Notes under the pieces: generated by a model
Told to the model about the DNA's origin: nothing
What the model saw: the letters and a program-made list of their open reading frames with translations, nothing else
The model's database searches: none
NCBI GenBank assembly: GCA_022508505.1
Contig: JAFLVC010000004.1
Coordinates: 62,001 to 126,000 of the forward strand
DNA: 64,000 bases
Source: Clostridiales bacterium
GTDB taxonomy: Bacteria; Bacillota; Clostridia; Christensenellales; Pumilibacteraceae
Direction: 5' to 3'
Program-made: the position numbers and the translations under genes
Shown here: positions 15,127 through 23,591 of the stretch, piece by piece
Layout: each line of letters begins with the position of its first letter
Numbering within the stretch: position 1 is the first letter of the stretch

Positions 15127-15720
15127 ATGAACGCAAAGCAAGTCAAATTTTACGAGATAGTCAGCGGATTTTTCGGTTCGGATATTTTCAAGGCGGCGGT
15201 TGTCGACAAGTATTTCGGCGACCTTTTAAAGCTCGACTACACGCTCGCCGAGGACCTTTGGGAGTATATGCTGATAAGAAACGACTCCGACCTCAAAAAT
15301 TCTGCCGTCACCGCGCTGTACATAGATAGGCTGTACAACATGTTTTATGCGGCAAACGCGCAAAGGGCGTTAAAGACCGTTATCGACCGTCCCGTAATTC
15401 TTCGTGCCGTGTTCAAGTTTTCGCCTGCGGCAGACGACGGCGAGCTTTTTATGCTGCCCGTCAATCTTCTCGTGTCCAACAAGATAGACGCCGCCGATTC
15501 CATTCTCAAGCAGGTGTCGAGCAACGACGCCATGAAGCCGTCGTTCGGTCAGTACATGATAAAGTTTTTAGACAGGCTGTTTATCGAGATGACCAAAAAG
15601 GACGCTCAGCGCCGCGTCAAGCTGAGCAACAAGCAGTCGCAACTGCTGTTCTCGACCGTTCAAAAGGTCAAGGGCGACGAGCGCGCCATGCTCGTTCAGA
15701 GGGTAAAAGAGGTTTTATAA
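15127..15720 (+). CDS. Conserved-looking helical protein, unrecognised
   Basis: 197 residues, almost entirely alpha-helical by composition, soluble, no signal peptide or membrane segment. Contains no cysteine and no recognisable catalytic motif; the C-terminal third is basic (KKDAQRRVKLSNKQ). Preceded by a promoter and GAGAGGGAG ribosome site, and followed after 70 bases by pyruvate kinase, so it may be the first gene of that operon. Real gene on the strength of its signals and host-like codon use; function unknown. Confidence 0.7.
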   Translation: MNAKQVKFYEIVSGFFGSDIFKAAVVDKYFGDLLKLDYTLAEDLWEYMLIRNDSDLKNSAVTALYIDRLYNMFYAANAQRALKTVIDRPVILRAVFKFSPAADDGELFMLPVNLLVSNKIDAADSILKQVSSNDAMKPSFGQYMIKFLDRLFIEMTKKDAQRRVKLSNKQSQLLFSTVQKVKGDERAMLVQRVKEVL

Positions 15721-15790
15721 CAGCGCACGTTCGCACAAGTGAAGTGCGCATAAACATTTAAAACAAATAACACCGCAAGGACGGTACGAT

Positions 15791-17212
15791 ATGAGAAAGA
15801 CTAAGATTGTTTGCACGCTCGGTCCGGCGACCGACGACTATGCGGTTTTGAAGAACATGATCCGCGCAGGGCTCAACGTTGCGCGGCTCAATTTTTCGCA
15901 CGGAACGTACGACGACCACCGCATGCGTATCGACATGGTTAAAAGGGCGAGAAAGGAACTTGACGTTCCCGTCGCAATCCTTCTCGACACCAAAGGGCCC
16001 GAAATTCGCATCAAGACGTTTAAAAACGGCAAGATAGCTCTTCATGAGGGGAACAGGTTTACGCTCACGACGCGCGACGTCGAGGGCGACGAATCGATGG
16101 TTTCGGTAACGTACGACGAGCTTCCCAAGTACGTCAAAAAGGGTGCGCGCATACTCGTAAACGACGGGCTTATCGAGCTTGTCGTCGAGTCCATAAACAA
16201 GACCGACATAGTTACCGTCGTTCAAAACGACGGCGAGCTTTCCAATAGGAAAAGTATCAACATGCCGGGAACGTTTATCGACATGCCGTACCTGAGCGAC
16301 GTCGACCGCGCCGACATAGAGTTCGGGCTCGAGCAGGACGTCGACTATATCGCCATGAGCTTTGTGCGCACGGTGGACGACGTCAGGCAGATTAAAAAAC
16401 TTTTGACCGAGCACGACAAGAATGACGTTCAGATAATTGCCAAAATCGAAAACCGCTCGGGCGTAGACAACCTCGACGCAATACTCGCGGAAAGCGACGG
16501 CGTCATGGTCGCGCGCGGCGATATGGGTGTGGAGATTCCGTTCGAGGAGCTCCCCGGCATACAAAAGGACATGATAACGCGCTGTTACCGCCAGGGTAAA
16601 AAGGTGATAACGGCGACGCAGATGCTCGAATCCATGATAACCAACCCGCGCCCGACGCGCGCCGAGATCTCCGACGTCGCGAACGCAATTTACGACGGCT
16701 CGTCGGCTATTATGCTTTCGGGTGAGACCGCCGCCGGCGCGTACCCCGTCGAGGCGGTGCGCACCATGGCGAAGATCGCCGAGTTTGCCGAGAGCGACAT
16801 CAATTACAAAAAGCGGTTCCGCGCGCTCGAACCGAGTATTAAGTCGATAACCGACGCCGTTTCGCACTCGACGTGCGCGGCGTCCTTCGACCTCGACGCA
16901 AAGGCGATAATCGCCGTATCGCGTTCGGGCTATACGGCGCGCAAGATTTCGCGCTTCCGCCCGACGGCGCCAATCATTGCGCCGACGACTTCGGCCAAGG
17001 CGTACCACCAGCTCGCCATGAACTGGGGCGTCATACCTGTGCTTTCCAAGGTGCAGGAAAATTCGGACGACCTGTTCCGCCACGTCATGCAGTGCGCGAT
17101 AAACACGGGCGTGGTGCAGGAGGGCGATCTCGTAATCATAGCGGCGGGCGTTCCCGTCGGCGTTTCGGGCAACACCAACACCATGCGTATCGAATACGTA
17201 AAAAAGTTTTAA
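15791..17212 (+). CDS. pyk: Pyruvate kinase
   Basis: Transfers phosphate from phosphoenolpyruvate to ADP, the last step of glycolysis. 473 residues, the standard form without the extra C-terminal PEP-utiliser domain. N-terminal KIVCTLGPATDD, nucleotide/PEP site with LDTKGPEIR (about 65-73), catalytic Lys in IIAKIENRSG, Mg site MVARGDMGVEI, and KKVITATQMLESM are all intact. The C-terminal regulatory domain ends NTNTMRIEYV, typical of bacterial enzymes. AAGGACGG ribosome site. The two-component genes follow after 15 bases. Confidence 0.98.
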   Translation: MRKTKIVCTLGPATDDYAVLKNMIRAGLNVARLNFSHGTYDDHRMRIDMVKRARKELDVPVAILLDTKGPEIRIKTFKNGKIALHEGNRFTLTTRDVEGDESMVSVTYDELPKYVKKGARILVNDGLIELVVESINKTDIVTVVQNDGELSNRKSINMPGTFIDMPYLSDVDRADIEFGLEQDVDYIAMSFVRTVDDVRQIKKLLTEHDKNDVQIIAKIENRSGVDNLDAILAESDGVMVARGDMGVEIPFEELPGIQKDMITRCYRQGKKVITATQMLESMITNPRPTRAEISDVANAIYDGSSAIMLSGETAAGAYPVEAVRTMAKIAEFAESDINYKKRFRALEPSIKSITDAVSHSTCAASFDLDAKAIIAVSRSGYTARKISRFRPTAPIIAPTTSAKAYHQLAMNWGVIPVLSKVQENSDDLFRHVMQCAINTGVVQEGDLVIIAAGVPVGVSGNTNTMRIEYVKKF

Positions 17213-17227
17213 GCTTTCGGGGCGGGC

Positions 17228-17908
17228 ATGGATAACAGCGGAGAAAAGAAGCAAATACTTATCGTCGAGGACGAGGCGCAGATAAGTAGGTTTTTGCAGC
17301 TCGAGCTCGAGCACGAAAACTACGCGACAACCATTTGCGCGGACGGCAGAGAGGCTTTGAACCTCAGCCTCGAGCGCGATTTCGATTTGATAATTCTCGA
17401 CGTCATGCTGCCGTCGCTGAACGGTATCGAAATGCTTAGGCGCCTGCGTCAGAGCAAGCAGACGCCCGTCATAATCCTGACCGCGCGCGACCAGGTAGTC
17501 GACAAGGTGACCGGGCTCGACATCGGCGCAAACGACTACATGACCAAGCCGTTCGCAATAGAGGAGCTTTTGGCGCGGATAAGGCTTCACACCAAGCGCC
17601 CCGCGCAGGCGTCGTCGGCGCTCACTTGCGGAAAGCTCGTGCTTAATCCCGACGCGCGGATTGCGACGTACGACGGGCACGCGATCGACCTTACTAAAAA
17701 AGAGTTCGACCTTCTCGAATACCTCATGAAAAACCGCAACATCGTCATCGGGCGCGAAAAGCTTTTGGACGCGGTGTGGGGGTTCGATTTCTACGGCGCG
17801 ACAAACGTCGTGGACGTGTATATTCGGTATCTGCGCTCTAAGATTGATGACGTGTACGGCGTCACTCTTATCGAGACGGTGCGCGGATCGGGTTACGTCA
17901 TAAGATGA
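17228..17908 (+). CDS. OmpR/PhoB-family response regulator
   Basis: 226 residues: receiver domain (residues 8-122) with acidic pocket Glu14-Asp15, phospho-acceptor Asp58 in IILDVMLPSLNG, Thr in ILTARD and Lys in DYMTKPFAI; then a winged-helix DNA-binding domain (about 130-226) ending TLIETVRGSGYVIR, diagnostic of the OmpR class. Controlled by the kinase encoded immediately downstream, whose ATG overlaps its stop (ATGA). The close spacing to pyk is notable, but the regulon cannot be read from sequence. Confidence 0.95.
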   Translation: MDNSGEKKQILIVEDEAQISRFLQLELEHENYATTICADGREALNLSLERDFDLIILDVMLPSLNGIEMLRRLRQSKQTPVIILTARDQVVDKVTGLDIGANDYMTKPFAIEELLARIRLHTKRPAQASSALTCGKLVLNPDARIATYDGHAIDLTKKEFDLLEYLMKNRNIVIGREKLLDAVWGFDFYGATNVVDVYIRYLRSKIDDVYGVTLIETVRGSGYVIR

Positions 17909-19191
17909 ACGAAGAGAAAACACAAATCGAGAGTGAAAAGCCGGACGGCGAGAAAAACGTCGAAAATAAGGCGCTCGACTCGGTCGAGAAAAAAGAAGCG
18001 GTGCGCGAAACGCTTCGCGAGATAAAGAGCGAGAACGCGCCGCAAAATAAAAAGCCCCGCAAGCCGTCCGAGGTTTTGCTTTTAATCGTCAAGATTTTGT
18101 TCTTCCCGATCACTTTGACCGTGCTCGCGGTCAACCGCTTATTCAAAAGGTTTAAGGTGGGCATCGCCGTAAAGGCGACAGTCATATTCACCGTCGTTTT
18201 CGGTATCATGATTATCGGCTACGCCGCATTCACGCTCGCAAGCATAAGCTCGAGAATGAAGGGCGGCGGCGGACTGACCGAAGAATACATGAATCAGTTG
18301 ATAATCACGTCGGTTATTCTCGTCTTTGTGTTTATTGTGCTCGGCTGCGTGATAGGCAGCCTGTCCAGCCAATACATGATAAACCCCGTGCGCAAGATTA
18401 CTAAGCGCATTGAAGAGATTTCCGAGGAAAATCTGTCGGCGCGCGTAGACCCCGTCGATTCGCAGGACGAGGTGCGCGAGCTTACCGATCAGATAAACGC
18501 CATGCTTGAGTCGCTTCAACAGGCGTTCGAGCGGCAGGAAAACTTCGTGTCCGACGCGTCGCATGAGCTAAAGACGCCGCTCGCCGTCATTGCGGGCTAC
18601 GCCAATCTTTTGAGAAGGTGGGGCAAGGACGACCCCAAAATTCTCGACGAGGCGGTCGAGGCTATTTCTCGCGAGAGCGAGAATATGAAGCGCATTGTCG
18701 ACCAGCTCCTGTGGCTCGCCAAGATAGGCAACTTCTCGCTAAACAACTCCATTTTCAACCTTTACGAGACGGTCGACGACATTGTCGCAGGCTATCGGCT
18801 TACCAATATCAAGCACAAGATAACGCTTTCGGGCGACGCGTCGGTTACGCTCAACACCGACAAAAACCTCATGACGGAAGCTGTGCGCACCCTCGTCGAC
18901 AATGCCATAAAGTACACCCCGCCGGACGGCGGCGAGATAGACATTACCATTGCGAGCGCAGAAGGCGGCATGGAACTCAAAATCGCAGACAACGGCATCG
19001 GCATTTCGGAAGCCGATCAGGCGCATATTTTCGAGCGGTTCTACCGCTGCGACAAGGTGCGCGGCAGGGAGAGCGGCTCGAGCGGACTTGGGCTTACAAT
19101 CTGCAAATCAATCGTCGAAATGATGGGCGGAAGCATTGCCGTTCAGTCCGAGCTCGGAAAGGGAAGCTGTTTTACGATTACGTTGCATTAA
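17905..19191 (+). CDS. Membrane sensor histidine kinase
   Basis: 428 residues. A long charged, Glu/Lys-rich cytoplasmic N-terminus (1-50), a hydrophobic stretch (about 55-72) and two membrane helices (about 90-115 and 130-153) flanking a very short outside loop of some 20 residues, then HAMP, the H-box SDASHELKTPLAVIAG with His about 220, and a HATPase domain (DNAIKYTPPDGG, IADNGIGIS, SGLGLTICKSIVEMMGG). The tiny external loop suggests sensing within the membrane rather than of a soluble ligand, as in intramembrane-sensing or CssS/ArlS-like kinases. Translationally coupled to the regulator. Confidence 0.95.
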   Translation: MNEEKTQIESEKPDGEKNVENKALDSVEKKEAVRETLREIKSENAPQNKKPRKPSEVLLLIVKILFFPITLTVLAVNRLFKRFKVGIAVKATVIFTVVFGIMIIGYAAFTLASISSRMKGGGGLTEEYMNQLIITSVILVFVFIVLGCVIGSLSSQYMINPVRKITKRIEEISEENLSARVDPVDSQDEVRELTDQINAMLESLQQAFERQENFVSDASHELKTPLAVIAGYANLLRRWGKDDPKILDEAVEAISRESENMKRIVDQLLWLAKIGNFSLNNSIFNLYETVDDIVAGYRLTNIKHKITLSGDASVTLNTDKNLMTEAVRTLVDNAIKYTPPDGGEIDITIASAEGGMELKIADNGIGISEADQAHIFERFYRCDKVRGRESGSSGLGLTICKSIVEMMGGSIAVQSELGKGSCFTITLH

Positions 19192-19248
19192 ACGAGAAAG
19201 GATGGGTTGTGCCGTAAACGGCGTGAAGAATAGAAGGAGGGATAATGT

Positions 19249-19755
19249 ATGGAGCGGCATAGCATTAGGTGGTTCCCATATCCCATTATGACTATAGGTG
19301 TTTTAATTGGATTTGTTATGGGGTTAACACTTGGCACATTTCTGCTTGCTTTTGAACCAAGCCGTTTAGCATTTTTGCAATCAATACCTTTACTGATTGT
19401 TTGTTATGGGTATTGTATTGTCATATTGGTTACGATACCAAAACCTCTATTGTCGATAATCCAAATTGATGAAACCGGGATATCTCGATCATTTCTTGGA
19501 AGATTCTGGAAACTGCATATATCGTGGGACGAAATGACTGAGGCAAGATACTTTGTTCAAGTGTCGGAACAAATGATTTTTTCAAAAACAAAAAAATTAT
19601 CTAATATTCCGCGCTTAAAATGGCATAAAGAAAAAGATGTTATTTTTATGGGATTCAGTAAAAAGCGTTACAAAGTAATCGAACAGTATTTACAGCAGCC
19701 TATTGTCGGCATGCCCGATAAAGTGAAAGAGCGTTTGACAAGAGACAAGAAATAG
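19249..19755 (+). CDS. AT-rich two-TM protein, unrecognised
   Basis: 168 residues: two membrane helices (about 12-35 and 42-63) followed by a beta-rich region (LLSIIQIDETGISRSFLG...ISWDEMTEARYFVQ) that looks like a membrane-linked PH-like (bPH) domain. Base composition is clearly lower in GC than the neighbours (codons such as AAA, TTA, ATT dominate), a sign of recent transfer. GGAGG eight bases before the ATG at 19249. Its 3' end runs into a type A repeat. The protein at 54292-54738 has the same layout and is also AT-rich. Confidence 0.65.
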   Translation: MERHSIRWFPYPIMTIGVLIGFVMGLTLGTFLLAFEPSRLAFLQSIPLLIVCYGYCIVILVTIPKPLLSIIQIDETGISRSFLGRFWKLHISWDEMTEARYFVQVSEQMIFSKTKKLSNIPRLKWHKEKDVIFMGFSKKRYKVIEQYLQQPIVGMPDKVKERLTRDKK

Positions 19756-19756
19756 A

Positions 19757-19862
19757 ACAGTCCCTCAGTCTGCTTCGCTGACAGCTCCCCTTACACAGGG
19801 GAGCCTGATTGAGGTAATAGTGAATAGGTAAGGAAGCGCGAGAGAAAGGCTCGCGCTTTTTG
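19757..19862. repeat. Type A repeat with terminator-like tail
   Basis: CCCTCAGTCTGC-TTC-GCTGACAGCTCCCCTTACACAGGGGAGCC, then a 25-base linker and GGAAGCGCGAG...CTCGCGCTTTTT (19830-19861), an intrinsic-terminator-like hairpin that would end the preceding gene. Confidence 0.8.
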
Positions 19863-19929
19863 GGAAACTTCGACAAAATCCCCATTTGTTGTATCTTATT
19901 TATTCTTTGTCCGTCGCATATAATCTACC

Positions 19930-20187
19930 ATGGAATTTCCTTGGGAAACTGTGCTATGCTTTGTTGCGGCGGCGGCGCTCGTCGCGGTCGTCGTGTGGGT
20001 GACGCGACTGAAAACCGTGGGCGTTACGAAAGTGCTCGTCAACTCACTCGCGGGCGGGGCGCTCATTATGGGACTTTCGGCGTTTAATATCCTCGTTTTG
20101 CCGTTCAATATTCTTAACGCTTTGATAGTGGGCGTTCTCGGACTGCCCGGGGCGGGGGTTGTGATTGCGGCTTCGCTTATATTATAG
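19930..20187 (+). CDS. bofA: BofA-like (pro-sigma-K processing inhibitor family) protein
   Basis: 85 residues with three hydrophobic segments. The middle and end, VNSLAGGALIMGL...LPFNILNALIVGVLGLPGAGVVIA, match the BofA family signature (N-S-x-x-G ... P-x-N-x-x-T/N-A-L-x-x-G-x-L-G-x-P-G). In Bacillus BofA sits in the outer forespore membrane and holds back SpoIVFB. In Clostridia homologues occur more widely, so its role here is an inference. A TATAAT (19919-19924) lies five bases before the ATG, again hinting at a leaderless mRNA, although no good -35 is seen. Confidence 0.8.
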   Translation: MEFPWETVLCFVAAAALVAVVVWVTRLKTVGVTKVLVNSLAGGALIMGLSAFNILVLPFNILNALIVGVLGLPGAGVVIAASLIL

Positions 20188-20470
20188 GCGACGGCGAGTG
20201 ATATTTAGCTTCGCAGAGGGAGAATAAAGTGGAAGCGCGGGATAAAAGAGCCCGCGCTTTTCAGATCCTTCGACAAGCTCAGGATGACATAGTTAAACTA
20301 CGCACTTCTTTACGACAAGACATTCCTCGGGCGTAGTAAAGAACGAATAACGGCAGTCAACACACGACGGGAATCAGTCTGTGCCTGTGTCATCCTGAGC
20401 GGAGCGCCTTGGCGCGAAGTCGAAGGATCTGCTTATCGACAATGGGGACTGCTGTTTGTTATGCAAAAAG
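20188..20470. repeat. Terminator module and inverted-repeat-bounded element (type B)
   Basis: 20230-20261 holds GGAAGCGCGGG...CCCGCGCTTTT, a terminator-like hairpin after bofA. 20263-20430 is an element bounded by AGATCCTTCGAC (left) and GTCGAAGGATCT (right), each with an adjoining AGGATGACA/TGTCATCCT. Inside are TTTACGACAAGACATTC and a module CGGCAGTCAACACACGACG found again at 57022, 57115 and 59551. No open frame of note. Confidence 0.8.
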
Positions 20471-20499
20471 TTGACATCAATTCTTCACTGTGGTAAAAT
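20471..20499 (+). promoter_or_regulatory. Promoter of proS
   Basis: TTGACA (20471-20476), 17-base spacer, TAAAAT (20494-20499). The leader is only about 22 bases, so no T-box is present. Confidence 0.75.
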
Positions 20500-20528
20500 T
20501 ACAATCAGCAAAAACATTGGAGTTTATC

Positions 20529-21971
20529 ATGGCGGATAAAGACAGGTTTGTCAATCAGATAGCGGATATCGATACCGATTACACGCAGTGGTACACCGAC
20601 GTGTGCCTCAAGTCCGAGCTGTGCGATTACGGCCCGGTCAAAGGTACGATGGTTTTTAGACCGTACGGGTACGCGATTTGGGAGCGCATTCAGGCGGAAG
20701 CGGATAAAAGGTTCAAGGCGCTCGGCGTCAAGAACTCGTACTTTCCCATGCTCATACCGCAGTCGTTTTTGATGCGCGAGGCCGAGCACGTAGAGGGCTT
20801 TGCGCCCGAGGTTGCGACCGTCACGCACGTGGGCGACACCGAGCTTTCCGAAAAGCTCGTGCTTCGCCCGACGTCCGAAACGGTTATCGGCAACATGTAC
20901 AGCAAGTGGATAGGCTCGTACCGCGACCTGCCGTTAAAGCTCAATCAGTGGGCGAACGTCGTGCGCTGGGAAAAGACGACGCGCCCCTTTCTCCGCACGA
21001 GCGAGTTCCTCTGGCAGGAGGGACACACCGTTTTCGCAACGCCCGAAGAGGCCAACGCCGACGCGCTCAAAATGCTCGAGGTTTACAAGGAAATAGCTAA
21101 CGACGTGTTGGCTCTGCCCGTTCTTACGGGACGGAAATCCGAAAAAGAAAAATTCGCCGGAGCGGAAGCCACATACGGCATGGAAGCTATGATGAAGGAC
21201 GGCAAGAGCCTTCAGGCGGGCACGACGCATTACTTCGGCGATAGGTTCGCAAAGGCGTTTGACATTAAATTCCTCGACAAGGACGGAGTACACAAGTACG
21301 CTTATCAGGCGAGCTGGGGCATTTCCACGCGGCTCATCGGCGCGGTCATTATGGCGCACGGCGACGCGCGCGGACTGTGCCTGCCGCCGCCCGTAGCGCC
21401 CATTCAGGCCGTTGTAGTGCCTATCGGCGTAGGCAAGAACGCCGCGGTGGGCGAAAAGGCGAGGGAGATTGCCGAAAAGTTGAAGGCGGCGGGGCTGCGC
21501 GTCGAGCTCGACGAGCGCGACCTTTCGCCCGGCTTTAAGTTCAATCATTGGGAGCTTCGCGGCGTGCCTGTGAGAGTTGAGCTCGGCGGACGCGACCTCG
21601 AGGCGGGCGTAGTAACCGTTTGCCGCCGCGTCGACGGTGAAAAGCTTCAAATAAGAATAGATGAGTGCGCCGAGAGAATTGTCGCCATGATGGGCGAGAT
21701 CACCAAGAGCATGTACGATAAGGCGGACGCGTTTACGGCTTCGCACATCGTCAAGGTGGAAAAGCTCGACGACATGGAAAAGGCGCTCGACGGCGGCAAC
21801 TTCTGCGACGCGCATTGGTGCGGCGAGCGGGAGTGCGAGGACAAGATAAAACAGTTGTACGCCGCGACGGCGCGCGTGTTTAATGCCGATCAGAAGGGCG
21901 TCGAAAAGCACAAGTGCGTGTGTTGCGGAAAGAAGGCTAAGCATAGGATATACTTTGCAAGAGCATATTAA
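20529..21971 (+). CDS. proS: Prolyl-tRNA synthetase, short (archaeal/eukaryotic-type) form
   Basis: 480 residues. Class II synthetase charging tRNA-Pro. Motif 2 (VRWEKTTRPFLRTSEFLWQEGHT) and motif 3 (GDARGLCLPPPVAP) are visible, and a C-terminal zinc-binding-like extension follows the anticodon domain (Cys residues in DAHWCGERECED and HKCVCCGKKAKHRIYFARAY). This is the ProS type without the bacterial INS editing domain. Start at 20529 follows TTGGAG; a longer frame from 20490 would begin inside the promoter. Editing of mischarged Ala-tRNA-Pro would need a separate protein. Confidence 0.96.
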   Translation: MADKDRFVNQIADIDTDYTQWYTDVCLKSELCDYGPVKGTMVFRPYGYAIWERIQAEADKRFKALGVKNSYFPMLIPQSFLMREAEHVEGFAPEVATVTHVGDTELSEKLVLRPTSETVIGNMYSKWIGSYRDLPLKLNQWANVVRWEKTTRPFLRTSEFLWQEGHTVFATPEEANADALKMLEVYKEIANDVLALPVLTGRKSEKEKFAGAEATYGMEAMMKDGKSLQAGTTHYFGDRFAKAFDIKFLDKDGVHKYAYQASWGISTRLIGAVIMAHGDARGLCLPPPVAPIQAVVVPIGVGKNAAVGEKAREIAEKLKAAGLRVELDERDLSPGFKFNHWELRGVPVRVELGGRDLEAGVVTVCRRVDGEKLQIRIDECAERIVAMMGEITKSMYDKADAFTASHIVKVEKLDDMEKALDGGNFCDAHWCGERECEDKIKQLYAATARVFNADQKGVEKHKCVCCGKKAKHRIYFARAY

Positions 21972-22487
21972 GCGCGCAAGCGGCAGGGCGCCGCGTTGCG
22001 GCTAAGATAAGAGGGACAGTCCCTCAGTCAGCCATTCGGCTGACAGCTCCCCTTGCACAGGGGAGCCGAATAAAGAAGAAGCGCGGGAGAGAAAGCCCGC
22101 GCTTTTTTATGCGGCTTCGCCTAGATCCCTCCGCTACGCACTTCGTGCTTCGGTCGGGATGATGGGTAAACTATATGCTCATTTCGGAATGTTGCGTACC
22201 TACTACCATCATCCCGAGCTTGCCGAGGGATCTAGGCGCTTCGCGCCGCATTCTCTAAAATCTTAACTTTAATTATTTATTATTCAATCTTATTTCTTAT
22301 CTATTCAGTTAGCCGCGTCTGCGGCGCAATATTCACATCCCCTCAGTCGCCTAACGGCGACAGCTCCCCTTATTAAGGGGAGCCGGATATCGCCATGAAA
22401 AAGCGCCGGTATTTTCCGGCGCTTCCTTAATTATTCATTATTAACTATTCATTATTCATTTAGACGCGAAGCGTCGCTTCGCGGCGC
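21972..22487. repeat. Gene-free repeat-rich interval between proS and the DUF2188 gene
   Basis: From left: type A repeat (22010-22076), terminator hairpin AAGCGCGGG/CCCGCGCTT with T-run (22079-22108) ending proS; a type B element bounded by CTAGATCCCTC (22121) and GAGGGATCTAG (22235); a TTATTTCTTATCTATTCAGTTAG stretch with GCCGCG/CGCGGC-like ends (22270-22332); a second type A hairpin CCCTCAGTCGCC-TAAC-GGCGACAGCTCCCC (22338-22384); another AT-rich TTATTCATT stretch (22430-22462) and an inverted GACGCGAAGCGTC. No gene seen. Confidence 0.8.
22396..22424 (-). terminator. Terminator of the minus-strand DUF2188 gene
   Basis: AAGCGCCGG (22401-22409) pairs with CCGGCGCTT (22416-22424); on the minus strand it is followed by TTTTTC. 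Confidence 0.8.
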
Positions 22488-23432
22488 TTATATCTTTTGG
22501 AACTTGCCGTCCTTTTTGTGGACTGCAAGGCGGGCCTGCAAGCGGCGGGCGAGGTCTTTTGCAATGGTGAGCGCTTCCTGCTTTGTCTGCACTCTGCGGT
22601 ACGCGCGTTCGGAGTCGGAGCGCAATATTACCCAATTGTTCTTGTTGCGGTCGAACTTGAGCGTAACCTTGATTGCAGACGTCTCGTCGCCGTACTCGTC
22701 GTCGTAGTACTCCTCGTCGTCGTCCTCTTCGGGCTCGGGCTCGGGAGCGGACTTTGCTTTAGCCGTCGACTTTGCGGGCGCGGGCTTGTTTGTGGGAACG
22801 ATAATCGGCTCGGCTTTTTGCGCAGGCGCCGATTCTTTTTCGTCCTTGCCTTTGAGTCTTGCGATTTCCGCTTCCTGCTCTTTGACCTTGCTGTTGAGCT
22901 CGTTTATCGTGCGGTAGAGGGAGCCGTTGTCCGACTTGCCCGAAGCCGCGTCCGATACGGCTTGCAAACGCTCAATCTCCGCTTCCTGCGCCTTTACTCT
23001 GTTGTTGAGCTCGTTTATTGTGCGGTAGAGACTGCCGTTGTCCGACTTGTTGCTTCCTTTTTCGAGCTCTTTCGTCAGATCGTCGATGAGCTGCTGCTTT
23101 TCGTCGACCTTGCGGTGAAGGTCGGCGATTATCTTGTCGTCGGTGCCGCTCGGCCGTTCCGCGACCTTGCCCTCGTACTCCTTTTCGAGCTCGGCGCGGA
23201 CTTGCTTTCTGATCTCTTCCTCATTGGGCGCGTCCTGCTTTTCGCCGATTACGTTCGCCTTGGATTCGAGGTTGGTGATTTTCTTTTTGAGCTGAACGTG
23301 GCGCACCGCCATGATGATTATCAAGACGACGATTACCACGAGGAGAACGACGGCGACAAGCAAAAACAAGGCAGGGTATTGCACCGACCAGTCGCCGAGG
23401 TTTTTGTATGCCCAATTATTGAGAGCGTCCAT
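22488..23432 (-). CDS. Membrane-anchored coiled-coil protein with DUF2188 domain
   Basis: 314 residues. One N-terminal membrane helix (about 20-43), a coiled-coil stretch (45-200) containing two copies of KSDNGSLYRTINELN spaced 37 residues apart and each followed by a KxQEAEI heptad segment, an acidic Pro/Ala/Lys and Glu/Asp linker (about 205-245), and a C-terminal 60-residue domain (NNWVILRSDSERAYRRVQTK...LAVHKKDGKF) that fits DUF2188. The layout suggests a scaffold tied to the membrane. Single gene with its own terminator; start fixed by the GGGAAATATG context. Function unknown. Confidence 0.78.
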   Translation of the reverse strand: MDALNNWAYKNLGDWSVQYPALFLLVAVVLLVVIVVLIIIMAVRHVQLKKKITNLESKANVIGEKQDAPNEEEIRKQVRAELEKEYEGKVAERPSGTDDKIIADLHRKVDEKQQLIDDLTKELEKGSNKSDNGSLYRTINELNNRVKAQEAEIERLQAVSDAASGKSDNGSLYRTINELNSKVKEQEAEIARLKGKDEKESAPAQKAEPIIVPTNKPAPAKSTAKAKSAPEPEPEEDDDEEYYDDEYGDETSAIKVTLKFDRNKNNWVILRSDSERAYRRVQTKQEALTIAKDLARRLQARLAVHKKDGKFQKI

Positions 23433-23539
23433 ATTTCCCTCCGTATGTGCAAAGTTTTTTATATTATATCATTTTTCGGCGGGTATGTCAATATCCGAGA
23501 CGGAATAAATGTGTGCGACTTTTTTGGTAGCACTTTGTC

Positions 23540-23568
23540 TTGACATGCGGCGCTAAATGGTTTATGCT
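23540..23568 (+). promoter_or_regulatory. Promoter of metK
   Basis: TTGACA (23540-23545), 17-base spacer, TATGCT (23563-23568). No room for a SAM riboswitch in the leader of about 18 bases. Confidence 0.7.
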
Positions 23569-23591
23569 ATACTATGACAATGGAGGACAAA

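Noticed and set aside
15758..17923. 721-codon open frame on the minus strand opposite pyk and the response regulator
   Set aside because: It is a shadow of high-GC coding on the plus strand; both plus-strand proteins are well-known families.
20471..20528. T-box or other riboswitch before proS, glnS, alaS, leuS or metK
   Set aside because: Leaders are too short or consist of intergenic repeats; no specifier loop, T-box sequence or SAM riboswitch core seen.
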